This document shows positions 19,158 to 29,418 of a DNA stretch of 64,000 nucleotides, in pieces. This DNA is from Helicobacter bilis ATCC 51630. Lineage in GTDB: Bacteria; Campylobacterota; Campylobacteria; Campylobacterales; Helicobacteraceae. The position numbers and the translations under genes are program-made. Location: assembly GCF_000686565.1 (NCBI RefSeq), contig NZ_JMKW01000003.1:62001-126000 (forward strand), in the 5' to 3' direction. Numbering within the stretch: the first letter of the stretch is position 1; each line of letters begins with the position of its first letter. Under the pieces are notes generated by a model. That model was not told the DNA's origin, did not search any database, and saw only the letters and a list, made by a program, of their open reading frames with translations.

Positions 19158-20599
19158 TGCAATACAATTCTAAAGTCAATCTAGTCATAAGCAAAGAGGA
19201 AAAAGGCGCTAAGATTCTATTTGTTGATAAGGCAATGTTAGAAGATTCTAAAAATAGCAAAAAAATCCCTGATTTCACGCTATTAAAAGAGCGTGGTTAT
19301 AAGGGTAGTGGTGTATTTTTTGCTCAAAGTAGCAAGATTCTATATATAGGTTTAGAAAATAAAGAGACAGAAAGCTATGCAAATGCGATAAGCACAGCAT
19401 ATAAATCTATGAAAAATCTTAAGTTAGATGAAGTAAGTCTGTCTTTTAAGGGCTTAGATGAGAGTGTGCAAATTGCCATTTTGCAAGGCTTTTTACTTGG
19501 TAGTTATGAATTTAGTGGCTATAAGCATAAAAGAGACGATGAAGAAAATTCTAAGATTACAATCCATTGTATCGGCTTAAAAGAGAGTCTTTTAGAGCAA
19601 GTAAGTATTATATGTGCTAATGTGAATTTTGTGCGTAATGTGGTAAATACGCCGCCAAATATCGCAAACTCAATATTTCTATCTGAACTCGCTCAAAATG
19701 AGACTATAAAACTAGCAAAAAAATATAAAAATGCTGAAATAAATGCAACTTTGCGTAGTAATTCATACATGGAAGAACAAAAAATGGGGGCATTTCTAGC
19801 GGTAAATCAAGCCTCAAACTATCCTGCATATCTAGCTCACCTAAGCTACAAACCTAAAAAGCCAAAGAAAAAGGTGGTTATCGTAGGTAAAGGGCTAGTG
19901 TATGATACAGGTGGATTAAGCCTAAAACCTGCTGATTATATGACGACAATGAAAGCTGATAAAGGCGGTGCATGTGCGGTGCTTGGTGCGTTTTTAGCGG
20001 CGGTGCAGCTAGGACTTGATGTCGAATTACACGCAATTATGGGGATAACAGATAATGCTATCGGTAAAAATGCCTATCGACCCGATGATGTGCTAATCTC
20101 AAGAGAGAAAAAAAGCATTGAGGTGAAAAACACTGATGCAGAAGGTAGGTTAGTATTGGCTGATTGTTTGAGCTATGCACAAGATTTAGATGCGGATATT
20201 ATCATTGACTTTGCGACACTTACAGGTGCGTGTGTGGTGGCACTTGGGGAATATACAAGTGGCGTTATGGGCTTTAATGAGAAGTTAAAGCAACAATTTG
20301 TAGAATCTGCCTTGAAATCTGGCGAATTGGCTCATACATTGCCCTTTAACGCGCATTTAAAAAAGCTTATAGAATCTAAAATAGCTGATGTAAGCAATAC
20401 TTCAAGCTCTCGCTATGGCGGGGCTATTACTGCGGGATTATTCTTAGCTGAATTTATTAGAGAAGAATATAAGGATAAATGGCTACATATCGATATCGCA
20501 GGTCCTGCGTATGTAGAGAAAGAATGGGGTATAAATCCTTGTGGTGCAAGTGGCATTGGTGTGCGATCTTGCGTTGAGTTTTTACGAACACTTGGTTAG
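19157..20599 (+). CDS. pepA: Leucyl (cytosol) aminopeptidase, M17 family
   Basis: A di-metal aminopeptidase that releases N-terminal amino acids from peptides in the cytoplasm. The 480-residue length is normal. The catalytic C-terminal domain has GLVYDTGGLSLKP and MKADKGGACAVL (first metal and Lys ligands) and NTDAEGRLVLADCLSYA, the M17 signature. The ATG overlaps the dedA stop. Confidence 0.96.
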   Translation: MQYNSKVNLVISKEEKGAKILFVDKAMLEDSKNSKKIPDFTLLKERGYKGSGVFFAQSSKILYIGLENKETESYANAISTAYKSMKNLKLDEVSLSFKGLDESVQIAILQGFLLGSYEFSGYKHKRDDEENSKITIHCIGLKESLLEQVSIICANVNFVRNVVNTPPNIANSIFLSELAQNETIKLAKKYKNAEINATLRSNSYMEEQKMGAFLAVNQASNYPAYLAHLSYKPKKPKKKVVIVGKGLVYDTGGLSLKPADYMTTMKADKGGACAVLGAFLAAVQLGLDVELHAIMGITDNAIGKNAYRPDDVLISREKKSIEVKNTDAEGRLVLADCLSYAQDLDADIIIDFATLTGACVVALGEYTSGVMGFNEKLKQQFVESALKSGELAHTLPFNAHLKKLIESKIADVSNTSSSRYGGAITAGLFLAEFIREEYKDKWLHIDIAGPAYVEKEWGINPCGASGIGVRSCVEFLRTLG

Positions 20600-20922
20600 T
20601 TGTGTTGTGTAGGATTCCAAAGTTTTATGCAAGATAAGCATAAATCCATAAGAATTAAGGCTGCAACGAATATTTTCATAGAAGTTAATATAGGTATGTT
20701 ATCAGGTTGTATGTTGTGGCATGAAAAAAAGCTTGAGAATATTGGAATCTAAGTATTTGTATGCAGAAAATGATTTTATTTATATAAAACAGAACGATGC
20801 CGAAATAAACAAGCTTGTAAGAACTAACTTCATACATTCGCAAGTAGAGAATTGCTGCATTAATACTTAAAATAGAATTGCTGTTTCATCTTAAATCTCA
20901 CTTAATCTTTAAAACAATCTCT
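20600..20922. other. 323-bp gap with possible gene remnant
   Basis: A frame from about 20626 (MQDKHKSIRIKAATNIFIE) stops after some 42 codons. Another frame then continues with ESKYLYAENDFIYIKQNDAE until about 20868. Together they read like one frameshifted short gene, but I recognise no family, so I do not list it as a gene. Confidence 0.35.
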
Positions 20923-21174
20923 CTAAGAATCTAACTCCAAAACATACTCATGTTTCATGCTTTTTGGTATAGTTTTTAATGTGGGGATTTGTAAGATTTT
21001 ATATTGATGTGTTGATTCCAAAAACTTTAAGGTAATAATGTCATTTACTTTAACTTCTTTTGAGCTTTTTGATACCACACCATTTACAAGCACAACACCA
21101 TTAGCACACATATCTTGGGCTATTGCTCTTCGTTTTGTGAGATTGACTGCATTTAAGAATTTATCTAATCGCAT
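20923..21174 (-). CDS. Small S4-domain RNA-binding protein (RqcP/HslR-like)
   Basis: An 83-residue protein that is mostly a single S4 domain: MRLDKFLNAVNLTKRRAIA, then CANGVVLVNGV and KVNDIITLKF. Proteins of this type bind rRNA or tRNA on the large subunit and act in stalled-ribosome handling or heat stress. The gene stands alone on the minus strand next to degenerate DNA. Confidence 0.9.
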   Translation of the reverse strand: MRLDKFLNAVNLTKRRAIAQDMCANGVVLVNGVVSKSSKEVKVNDIITLKFLESTHQYKILQIPTLKTIPKSMKHEYVLELDS

Positions 21175-21342
21175 ATTTTTCCTATGTTTATCTATTAAAG
21201 AATCTACAATCTCAAATGCCTAATGTTTTCATCTAAAAGCTGAACATTATAGACAATTAATGATATTTTTCTGTATTCTAGCAAAAAAATGATGATTTTT
21301 TTGCTAGAATACATGCTTGTTTTACATATTTTTAGGAACATT

Positions 21343-21540
21343 ATGATTTGTTATTGTAAGAGTGATGGGGATTATATTTGCTGTCTTTTTAATGATTATC
21401 CCATTAATCAAGCAAAAATATATGCAGCATTTTTTAAAAATAAGCAATCTAATGCAGATATATCTTTTGGGATTGAAGGTTGCGACATGGGTGACACTAA
21501 TAAGCCTTGTGGGGGGCAGAATTTAGCACCGCAAAGCTAA
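21343..21540 (+). CDS. Small cysteine-rich hypothetical protein
   Basis: 65 codons from the ATG at 21343, which has AGGAACATT before it; the longer in-frame start at 21289 would add an unlikely hydrophobic leader. The product has five Cys residues (CYCKS, ICC, GCDMG, PCGG) and no recognised domain. A decayed gene follows after 18 bp, so this may itself be a leftover N-terminal piece. Confidence 0.45.
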   Translation: MICYCKSDGDYICCLFNDYPINQAKIYAAFFKNKQSNADISFGIEGCDMGDTNKPCGGQNLAPQS

Positions 21541-21558
21541 AAGTTTTATGAGGATTGT

Positions 21559-21772
21559 ATGAAAAATACAGACATGGAAGAACTTTATGACAAATTGTCA
21601 AAAACAGATTTACAAAAAAATGGAAGCTTAAGCCCAGTTACTTGAAAAAATATGGGAAAGGGTAGGATTTAGCTATGCTCTAAATGCCCATGAAGTCTTA
21701 AACATTGTATGTAGGGATAATATTGTAATACCTATTAACTTAACCCAATTTGATGGTGATATATTAAGATAA
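21559..21772 (+). pseudogene. Frameshifted small gene
   Basis: An ATG at 21559, with AGGATTG upstream, reads MKNTDMEELYDKLSKTDLQ, reaches an A7 run at 21614-21620 and ends soon after. In another frame the coherent sequence AQLLEKIWERVGFSY, NAHEVLNIVCRD and IPINLTQFDGDILR runs to a stop at 21770. A frameshift near the A7 run plus a stop are needed to join them. Family unknown. Confidence 0.55.
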
Positions 21773-23300
21773 AATACAAACCAACAAAGTTTTTTTTACT
21801 TGTGTATCTCTTAAGTGAGATAAGATATATAGTAAGGATTAAATATAGTAAAAACATACAAGAATTATATGTATTGATAGACTCAATGTGCAATTACAAG
21901 ATGCAAAGCTCTATGTAAAAATCTAGATAAAGCATTCTTTGATAAATTAGAAAGTAATCAAGAATTGCTTGACGAATGCAATAGAATGGAACTCTTTCAT
22001 TATAAAGCCACAATAATCTTGTTTCACAAATACTACAAGCCATCGCACTGCATAAGGATTTGATATCACAAATGATTACAAAAGCCCATCTGGAATTAAG
22101 CAAAGAGTTGCTTTTTCACCCAATCCTTTAATTATTGTGCTAAAAAAATCTTTGTAAGACTTTATAGCTCTTTAAAATGTAAAATATTTTCACTGACAAT
22201 AACAATGTGCTTAATTGTGCTACTATTGTTAGAGGATGCGCACTTACCGATCAGGATAAACAAAGTTTGCAAGATTATAATATTGCTATATTTTTAGACT
22301 CTCAACTTCTATTAGGCTCAACCACATCCTCGCAATAATCCTTTATCCTTTGGCGAACTAGATTCTAAAGATGAGTTTATAGAATCCAAGTCCATCTCTT
22401 ATTTAGTTCTAAACATGGAACCCACTGGTACGCAAACCATGAAAATCTTCTTAGCAAACTCTACCCCTATAATACTAAATCATTCTCTTTTAGAATCTAG
22501 TCTTAATGTCACATTAGAATGTAAAAATAAAGAATCTAAAATATGATGGAGAGAAACACAAAAAGAAAGGCAAAAGCAAGAAAACGCAGACTCTAAAATA
22601 AAAGCTTTCAATTATTTGCAATCTAGCACCAATGTCTCACTCAACAAGCTTAGGAGACGATAAAATTCCAATGTTCTCATAATATAACAGTGCTAGTAAG
22701 GATATCGGAACTGATTATCTTATCTTATTGTAGAGAGATGAAATGGAGAAAATGGAATATCTTCTCATGTATTTATTAGATTAAAAGTAGAATAAATAAA
22801 ATTATTGGGAGAGCAAATCAGTTTTTAAAAAAAACATATTGCATGATGGCTATGAGGGTTTTATTAAAGAAACAGAAAATGTTATAGAGCTAACACCTCA
22901 AGAAGTACTCACAAAACTACTTAACGGCGACATGATAAAATATAAAAAAATAGTAATGAAATATGAGTAAAAACCTACAATGAAGTGCAACATTGTAGAA
23001 AATATTACACGAAACCCATTGAGAATTTTTATTATACGCTGAAGATTTTTTGAAACTTGACCTCATATTTCCAGTTTCCAGTATAAACCAAACGGTTGAC
23101 AAAAAATCAAAATCAAGATAAAAATGAATCTAGAGATAAAATATTTCAAAATAATCATTTTGATTATAAAATACTTGATAGTAAAAGCAGAGATTCCAAA
23201 AGATGATAAGGAATGCAAAGCTTTTGTTTTTGATAAAGGGCATATACCGGGAAGCATAAGACTATTAGGCACTTGCAAGATAGTTACAACTTAAAATCTA
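21773..23300 (+). pseudogene. Decayed gene block of unknown family
   Basis: No intact gene, but successive plus-strand frames read like real protein broken by frameshifts and stops: NLDKAFFDKLESNQELLDECN (about 21920-21985), QILQAIALHKDLISQMITKA (about 22025-22130), VLNCATIVRGCALTDQDK (about 22210-22340), FGELDSKDEFIESKS (about 22350-22545), GYEGFIKETENVIELTPQEV (about 22850-22969), EDFLKLDLIFPVSS (about 23040-23120) and KAFVFDKGHIPGSIRLLGTC (ending 23294). Their order and common strand suggest one or two large lost genes. I recognise no family. Confidence 0.5.
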
Positions 23301-23364
23301 CATGACTTGTTTTATCCTATGTGTTGTGATACAATTAATTTATAGAAGAACGATAAGGAATAAC

Positions 23365-24126
23365 ATGTTAGGAGATTTAGGCTTAGATATTTATGTGATT
23401 TTATTTTGTGCGGCTTTTTGTGCTGGATTTATAGATTCTATTGCGGGGGGTGGGGGTATGATTACTATCCCTGCATTATTTCTTGCAGGGATTCCACCTC
23501 ATCAAGCACTAGGGGTGAATAAACTGCAAAGCTGTTTTGGTAGCTTTTCAGCGACTATGCACTTTTATAAAAAAGGACATATCGTTCTTAAAGATAATAT
23601 TACCCCTGTTATTTGCGTATTTTTATGTGCGGCTGGTGGGACGCTGCTCGTGCAGTTTTTAGAAGCACAATTTTTAGCGAAATGTATCCCCTTTTTGCTG
23701 ATTGTCTTTGCACTCTATTTTCTGTTTTCTCCAAAGATTACAGAAGAACAAAGTCATGTCCGCTACACTCATGCTTTGCTTTATTTTGTGCTTGGGGCGA
23801 TTGGCTTTTATGATGGCTTTTTTGGTCCGGGGACTGGCTCATTTTTAATGCTTGCTTTAATCATGCTGGGTGGATATGGACTGAAAAACGCATTAGCTCA
23901 TGCAAAGCTTTTTAATTTCACTTCAAACCTTGCCTCTATGCTTGTATTTGCCATAGGCGGACAGATTCTATGGGTGCTTGGCTTTCTTATGGGTGCTGGG
24001 CAGTTTATCGGCGCAAATCTTGGGTCTAGACTTGCACTTCGTTATGGTATAAAGATAGTCAAACCCCTTGTTGTTGGTGTATCACTTATTGTTTGTGTAA
24101 AGTTGCTTTATGATGAGTATTTTTAG
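23365..24126 (+). CDS. TSUP family (TauE/SafE) membrane transporter
   Basis: A 253-residue protein with eight or so hydrophobic helices and two pseudo-repeated halves, each with the Gly/Pro-rich TSUP element (DSIAGGGGMITIPALFLAGI and GFYDGFFGPGTGSF). The family moves small anions such as sulfite, sulfoacetate or other organosulfur compounds; the substrate here cannot be told. I choose the ATG at 23365, preceded by AAGGAATAAC, over the longer frame from 23302. Confidence 0.88.
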   Translation: MLGDLGLDIYVILFCAAFCAGFIDSIAGGGGMITIPALFLAGIPPHQALGVNKLQSCFGSFSATMHFYKKGHIVLKDNITPVICVFLCAAGGTLLVQFLEAQFLAKCIPFLLIVFALYFLFSPKITEEQSHVRYTHALLYFVLGAIGFYDGFFGPGTGSFLMLALIMLGGYGLKNALAHAKLFNFTSNLASMLVFAIGGQILWVLGFLMGAGQFIGANLGSRLALRYGIKIVKPLVVGVSLIVCVKLLYDEYF

Positions 24127-24145
24127 AATCTTGTGTGAGTGAAAT

Positions 24146-25204
24146 ATGTCTATTGAGATTCCAAAGCTAAAGCATTTTTTTCCACGCAGTGTGAATATAA
24201 ACAGCGATAAAACCTTTATATATGGACCACCACAAAGCGGTAAAACTACATTTGCTTTGTGGTATGCACAAAAGTTTCAGCATGTTTTCTACATGGATTT
24301 AGCTACATTATTTTCACAAACTCTTATAGAAAATGCAAAAAAAGCCCTATACAATGTAAGTCAAAAGTTAGAATTACTCATTGTTGATAATATCACTCTA
24401 GATTCAATAAAATATTGTGATGATATAGCTGTATCTTGTCCTTGTATCTACATAGGTGATATACAGGCATGTCCTAGCGATTTTAGCCCATTGCCTTTAT
24501 TGCCATTAAGCTTTGAAGAATATCTAAGTATGGATTCTAAGAATCTAAATATTGATGTTTTACTATCAAACTTCATTAAAGATGGCAATAGTATAGAAAT
24601 GCTTTCACTCCCAGATTATAAAAAGAGAGAATATAAATGGCGTTCAATGCAGTTTGGCTTAAAAGATGAAGCCAAAGCGTTAAGCTATATGTTAGCCTTG
24701 CAATCCTTAAAGACAAGCACCTATGGAATCTATACTCATTTAAAGCAGCATATAAAAATCTCAAAAGACAGAATCTATCCTTTAATGCAAAGTTTGCAAA
24801 CAAATCATATCGTGCGTATTTGCAAGCATATTGATACGCAACATACGAATAAGAAATATAAACTTTATTTCTATGATTTTACGCTAAGTGAATTTGCAGA
24901 TTCTAAACATTTTGTGCGAGTGTATGAAAATATGGTATTTTTAGAGTTGGTGTCAATGGGCTTTAAGCTGCAATATAGTCATCATTGTGATTTTATAGAT
25001 ACAACGCAAAATATGATCTTTTTATGTATGCCATTTGCAAGTATAGAATCTATGGCAAAAAAAATACAGCTTATACGAAAGAGAGAGAAAGAATATGGTG
25101 AGTATTTGATATATATTATTACAATGAGTAGCAATCATAGCTTTGATAGTAAAGCAATCGCACTTGATTTTGCGAGTCTCTCACCACTTTTGCGTCTTGT
25201 TTAG
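24146..25204 (+). CDS. AAA-type ATPase with C-terminal DUF4143-like region
   Basis: A 352-residue P-loop ATPase. Walker [10 protein letters not shown] lies near residue 28, a Walker B-like LELLIVDN near 75, and [12 protein letters not shown] near 115 matches the LxxxEY element of the AAA_14/DUF4143 family. A winged-helix-like part ([20 protein letters not shown]) and a nuclease-like C-terminal part follow. Members are common in bacteria with poorly known roles. It follows the TSUP gene after about 20 bp and precedes kdsA. Confidence 0.8.
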   Translation: MSIEIPKLKHFFPRSVNINSDKTFIYGPPQSGKTTFALWYAQKFQHVFYMDLATLFSQTLIENAKKALYNVSQKLELLIVDNITLDSIKYCDDIAVSCPCIYIGDIQACPSDFSPLPLLPLSFEEYLSMDSKNLNIDVLLSNFIKDGNSIEMLSLPDYKKREYKWRSMQFGLKDEAKALSYMLALQSLKTSTYGIYTHLKQHIKISKDRIYPLMQSLQTNHIVRICKHIDTQHTNKKYKLYFYDFTLSEFADSKHFVRVYENMVFLELVSMGFKLQYSHHCDFIDTTQNMIFLCMPFASIESMAKKIQLIRKREKEYGEYLIYIITMSSNHSFDSKAIALDFASLSPLLRLV

Positions 25205-25274
25205 CATTGTAAATAAGATTGGGTTTAACTTTTTGTATAATAGCCTTGAAAATTTATATTATAGGGAGCATATT

Positions 25275-26102
25275 ATGATATTACTGAGTGGTCCATGCGT
25301 TATAGAAAATGAAGCAAATATTTATCGCATCGCAAAAGAGCTTGAGTTTGCACACAATGACACAGAGATTGACTTTTACTTTAAAGCAAGTTTTGATAAG
25401 GCAAATCGCACTAGCCTTGATGGTTTTAGAGGTCCGGGGCTTGAAAAGGGCTTATTATTGCTAGAGAAGGTAAAAAAGGATTTTGGCTATAAAATCATCA
25501 CAGATATACATGAAAGCATGCAGGCAGAGCCTATCGCTGAAGTGGCAGATATTATCCAGATTCCAGCGTTTTTATGTAGGCAGACAGATTTGATTGTCGC
25601 AGTGGCAAAGACTAAGGCGATTATCAATATCAAAAAAGGGCAGTTTATGAATCCTAGCGATATGCGTTATAGCGTGCTTAAGGCGTTAAAGACTAGAGAT
25701 TCTAACATCAGTGATTCTAGCTTTATGCAAGATTCTTATAACTTAAGCAGTAAGCATAAAATATGGCTTACAGAAAGGGGCAGCACCTTTGGCTATGGTA
25801 ATCTCGTGGTAGATATGAGATCGCTTGTGATTATGCGTCAATTTGCCCCAGTTATCTTTGATGCGACACATAGTGTGCAAATGCCCGGCGGACTTGGTGG
25901 TAAAAGCGGTGGTGATAGTAGCTATGTGCCTTATCTTGCTCGTGCTGCAAGTAGCGTTGGCGTTGATGGCTATTTTATGGAAACACATTTTAATCCACAA
26001 GAAGCCTTAAGCGATGGTCCAAATATGATTGAACTTAGTAGGCTAAAAGCACTTATACCGATATTAAAAGAACTTGACTTGATAGCAAAGAAGAAGTTGT
26101 AA
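25275..26102 (+). CDS. kdsA: 3-deoxy-8-phosphooctulonate synthase (KdsA)
   Basis: Condenses phosphoenolpyruvate with arabinose 5-phosphate to make Kdo-8-phosphate, the precursor of the inner-core sugar of LPS. I choose the ATG at 25275, with AGGGAGCA upstream, which gives the normal start [13 protein letters not shown] and 275 residues. Visible elements are [28 protein letters not shown], and [11 protein letters not shown] near the C-terminus. The Cys in GPCVIE suggests the metal-dependent class. Confidence 0.96.
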   Translation: MILLSGPCVIENEANIYRIAKELEFAHNDTEIDFYFKASFDKANRTSLDGFRGPGLEKGLLLLEKVKKDFGYKIITDIHESMQAEPIAEVADIIQIPAFLCRQTDLIVAVAKTKAIINIKKGQFMNPSDMRYSVLKALKTRDSNISDSSFMQDSYNLSSKHKIWLTERGSTFGYGNLVVDMRSLVIMRQFAPVIFDATHSVQMPGGLGGKSGGDSSYVPYLARAASSVGVDGYFMETHFNPQEALSDGPNMIELSRLKALIPILKELDLIAKKKL

Positions 26103-26269
26103 AATGCATAGAATCTAAGTTATGTGTTAATCATAACTTATGATAATTATGTTGTAAGCGTTTGCTTTCTTCGGTTTATGCGACTTGTTTTAGTGGGAGA
26201 TTTAAACCTTTTTTAAGAAAGTGGCAGTTGTCTGCATGGATTCTTTATTTTATGTGATATTCTAGAATC

Positions 26270-27649
26270 TCACAATCCCATCTTGTTTGGATTTAGTATA
26301 TTATTTGGGTCAAATGCACTTTTAATACTTCTAAACAAATTCATTTCATCTTCATTAAAAGCAAGATTCATAAATGGTGCTTTAGCAAGTCCAATGCCAT
26401 GCTCTCCGCTTAAAGTCCCCTCTAGCATAACTGCGATTTTAAAAATCTCTGTGATAGCTTCATACCCTTTATCTAAATCTTTTAAGTCTTCAACCATGAC
26501 ATTTGTATGCACATTACCATCGCCTGTATGTCCAAAACATGGAATCTTAAAGCCATAACGCTTACTTACTTCACCTATTTTTTCTAGTAATTCTGGCAGT
26601 TTTGCACGAGGGACGGTGATGTCTTCATTTAGTTTTTTCTTACCATAAATGCTAATACTTTGACTTGCATTCTTCCTTGCAAACCATAGATCCTGCCCTT
26701 CTTTAGAATCTTTTGCTACCTTAAACTCAACGCAACCATTTTCTTTAAATCTAGATTCTATAAGTTTTAATTGATATTGTATCTCTTCTTCTAAGTTACC
26801 ATCTACTTCTGTGATAAGGATAGCCCCCGCTTCAATCGGTAAGCCTTTGTTAAACTTACTCTCAACAGCACGGATTGTAAGATTATCTAAAAACTCCATT
26901 GCCACCGGTGTAACTCCACTTGCCATTGTCTTATACACTGCATTCATCGCATTTTCTATTGTGTCAAAAATGCCCATTGCTGAACGCGTAATCTTTGGCT
27001 TTGCGATGAGTTTTAGCGTGATTTCACTAATGACTGCGAGTGTCCCCTCACTTGCGATAAGTATCCCTGCGACATTGTATCCTGCCACATCTTTAATCGT
27101 CTTTTTACCCGCACGGATAATATTACCATTTGGCAGCACCGCACGGATAGCCATAACATAGTCTTTTGTGATTCCATACTTTGCGGCACGCATACCACCT
27201 GCATTTTCACTGACATTGCCACCTATTGTGCTTTGATTTTCACTTGCGGGGTCTGGTGGATAGAAAAGCCCATGAGATTCTACAAAGTTTTGTAAATCTT
27301 TATTAATCACTCCGGGCTGCACTCTCACTATAAGATTTTTTGTATCAAGTTCTAGAATCTTATTCATATGCTTTTCTAGGGCTAATACAATACCCCCTTG
27401 TGCTGCAATGCTCCCACCGGTAAAACCGCTACCAGCCCCCCTTGGCACAATGGGAATGAGATGAGTATTGCAATACTTTAAAATATCGCTAATATCCTTT
27501 TCATCTCTTGGGAAAAGCACCATATCTGGTTCTCTAGATTCACGCGTAGCATCATAGCTATATGCAAGTTTATGCAAGGAATCTATTTTTGCGTTTTCTT
27601 CACCTAATAGTTGTTTAAAATACTCTATATGTGTAGTTTCTAATGCCAT
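26270..27649 (-). CDS. glcD: FAD-linked oxidase, GlcD/D-lactate dehydrogenase type
   Basis: A 459-residue flavoprotein that oxidises a 2-hydroxy acid (glycolate or D-lactate). The N-terminal FAD-binding 4 domain has PRGAGSGFTGGS and NVSENAGGMRAAKYG. The C-terminal FAD-oxidase domain has HTGDGNVH and SGEHGIG. Length is typical of GlcD. No GlcE or GlcF gene lies beside it, so whether the substrate is glycolate or lactate is open. Confidence 0.9.
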   Translation of the reverse strand: MALETTHIEYFKQLLGEENAKIDSLHKLAYSYDATRESREPDMVLFPRDEKDISDILKYCNTHLIPIVPRGAGSGFTGGSIAAQGGIVLALEKHMNKILELDTKNLIVRVQPGVINKDLQNFVESHGLFYPPDPASENQSTIGGNVSENAGGMRAAKYGITKDYVMAIRAVLPNGNIIRAGKKTIKDVAGYNVAGILIASEGTLAVISEITLKLIAKPKITRSAMGIFDTIENAMNAVYKTMASGVTPVAMEFLDNLTIRAVESKFNKGLPIEAGAILITEVDGNLEEEIQYQLKLIESRFKENGCVEFKVAKDSKEGQDLWFARKNASQSISIYGKKKLNEDITVPRAKLPELLEKIGEVSKRYGFKIPCFGHTGDGNVHTNVMVEDLKDLDKGYEAITEIFKIAVMLEGTLSGEHGIGLAKAPFMNLAFNEDEMNLFRSIKSAFDPNNILNPNKMGL

Positions 27650-27708
27650 AATTTTCCTTTTTAAAGTTTTATCATATTGTAGTCTAAAAATTTATATTTT
27701 AAGCTTTC

Positions 27709-28182
27709 TTACTGAATAGAATCATACATGCCAACTGCATACTGATGTGCATCGCCACAAGATTCTATAAAAGCGGCAATATCGCTGATTTCAACCTGTA
27801 TGCTCCCTTTTGTATTATTTGTGCGGATAATCCAAATAGCTGCATCTGGTATAAGATTTGGTCGCATGAGAATCTTTGTCTGTATTTTTTCTTTATTCCC
27901 AACCGCTTCATTTGCAACTATTCCTTTTGCATATAATCCACAAGTTTGCGGTTTGCCTGTGGATATATAGGTAAATTCAAGTTTAAAGTCTGTGAAGTCA
28001 TTCAACGCACTCACAGATAGCTTCTCCCAACTTGTTTCATTTATAGTCTTAATATATTGCGTGTTAAATAGCCATATTTCTTCATCTAAAGTGGTAGTTT
28101 TTGAATCTATTTTGGTATCATTACATGCGATAAAAGCAGTAATGAAAGAGAATATACAAAAAATATAAAGATAAAAACGCAT
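27709..28182 (-). CDS. Putative lipoprotein, unknown function
   Basis: A 157-residue protein beginning with a hydrophobic leader that ends in FIACND, a lipobox-like site with Cys at about residue 20, so it is probably a lipid-anchored envelope protein. The rest has mixed alpha/beta composition with two further Cys residues. It lies 59 bp upstream of glcD on the same strand, so the two may be co-transcribed. No family recognised. Confidence 0.65.
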   Translation of the reverse strand: MRFYLYIFCIFSFITAFIACNDTKIDSKTTTLDEEIWLFNTQYIKTINETSWEKLSVSALNDFTDFKLEFTYISTGKPQTCGLYAKGIVANEAVGNKEKIQTKILMRPNLIPDAAIWIIRTNNTKGSIQVEISDIAAFIESCGDAHQYAVGMYDSIQ

Positions 28183-28333
28183 AGTATCCTTTCTTGAATA
28201 AAAGGCTAGATTCTACCATAAAATGCGAGTTTAATACACATAAAGAAATATATATTTTAGAATAAAATTAAATAATGGATTAGTTAATAATGCAGTGTTA
28301 TAATACAAGCCAATTTAATTTTAAGGAGAGATT

Positions 28334-28855
28334 ATGGATCTTACAAAAATCAGTTATGGTAAAGTCCCAAATGAGATTAATGCGGTTATTGAAATACCTT
28401 TTGGTTCGGACATTAAGTATGAGATAGATAAAGATTCTGGTGCGGTTGTAGTGGATAGAATCATGCGTTCAGCGGTGTATTATCCTGCAAACTATGGATT
28501 TGTGCCAAATACATTAGCAGATGATGATGATCCTATGGATATTTTGGTGTTAAATGAGTATCCCCTGCAGGCTGGCTCTGTCATTAAATGCCGATTAATA
28601 GGTGTTTTAATCATGGAAGATGAAGGCGGCATGGATGAAAAGCTACTTGCTGTTGCCCTTGATAAAATCGATCCTACATATAGCGATGTAAAAAGCTATA
28701 AGGATTTGCCAAAACTTACACTTGATAGAATCAAGAATTTCTTTGAGACATATAAAATGCTTGAGCCTGATAAATGGGTAAAAGTAAAAGACTTCCAAGA
28801 AGCAGATAAAGCTGCTGAACTCTTAGAACAAGCTATCAAGAATTATAAAGGTTAA
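28334..28855 (+). CDS. ppa: Inorganic pyrophosphatase, family I
   Basis: Hydrolyses pyrophosphate to drive biosynthesis. The 173-residue length is that of bacterial soluble PPases. The signature DDDDPMDILVL near residue 65 carries the metal-binding aspartates, with YPANYGFVPNTL before it and KVKDFQ near the C-terminus. AAGGAGAG precedes the ATG. Confidence 0.97.
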   Translation: MDLTKISYGKVPNEINAVIEIPFGSDIKYEIDKDSGAVVVDRIMRSAVYYPANYGFVPNTLADDDDPMDILVLNEYPLQAGSVIKCRLIGVLIMEDEGGMDEKLLAVALDKIDPTYSDVKSYKDLPKLTLDRIKNFFETYKMLEPDKWVKVKDFQEADKAAELLEQAIKNYKG

Positions 28856-28909
28856 TTCCAATCTTACCTTTGCAAGCATTTCTTAGTTGTTTTTTGAATG
28901 TTATATTAT

Positions 28910-28931
28910 TTGCAAGGTTTAACCCTTGCAA
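28910..28931. terminator. Hairpin downstream of ppa
   Basis: TTGCAAGG and CCTTGCAA are exact complements around a 6-base loop, 55 bp after the ppa stop. There is no T-run after it, so it is either a weak terminator or an mRNA 3' protector. Confidence 0.4.
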
Positions 28932-29067
28932 CAAGCTTATGTGCTACTACACATGCTTTTGTATTACTATAATGCATAGGATTATGTTATAATTATTTGC
29001 TGTTATAACATAATTCTGTATATTAACTCAATAAATTTGCTAGTTATAAATTTTAAAAAGGAAAGCT

Positions 29068-29418
29068 ATGCCAAACAAAAAGATTCTAGTAACCGGAGGG
29101 GCGGGATATATCGGCTCTCACGCAAATGCCCTGCTGAATACTCTAGGATTTCAAACCATTGTGCTAGATAATTTAGTCTATGGGCATAAGGAATCTTTAC
29201 ATTACGCACCACTTCCTTTTTCTTATAATAATCCATTTATCGCACCCCCATATTCTAAAAACATAGAATCTAAAACCCAAAAAACGCCAACTGCGGAAGT
29301 ATCTTGTGATGATTTTGCGGGTTGTGAAGCTTTTTTTGCGAGAAGCTACCTAAGCGGTAGTGCCGAAGCAAAAAAGCAAACTCCCACAAAAGCACGCAAG
29401 AGACAACGCAGATTCTAG
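29068..29418 (+). pseudogene. Truncated UDP-glucose 4-epimerase-like fragment
   Basis: The frame opens MPNKKILVTGGAGYIGSHA and LDNLVYGHKES, the N-terminal NAD-binding part of a GalE/SDR epimerase. After about residue 55 it departs from the family and ends in a basic stretch at residue 116, where an epimerase should have over 320. AAGGAAAG precedes the ATG, so the fragment may be translated. The break lies against the nitroreductase gene that follows, which has lost its own beginning, suggesting one deletion joined the two. An intact galE is at 17128. Confidence 0.7.
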
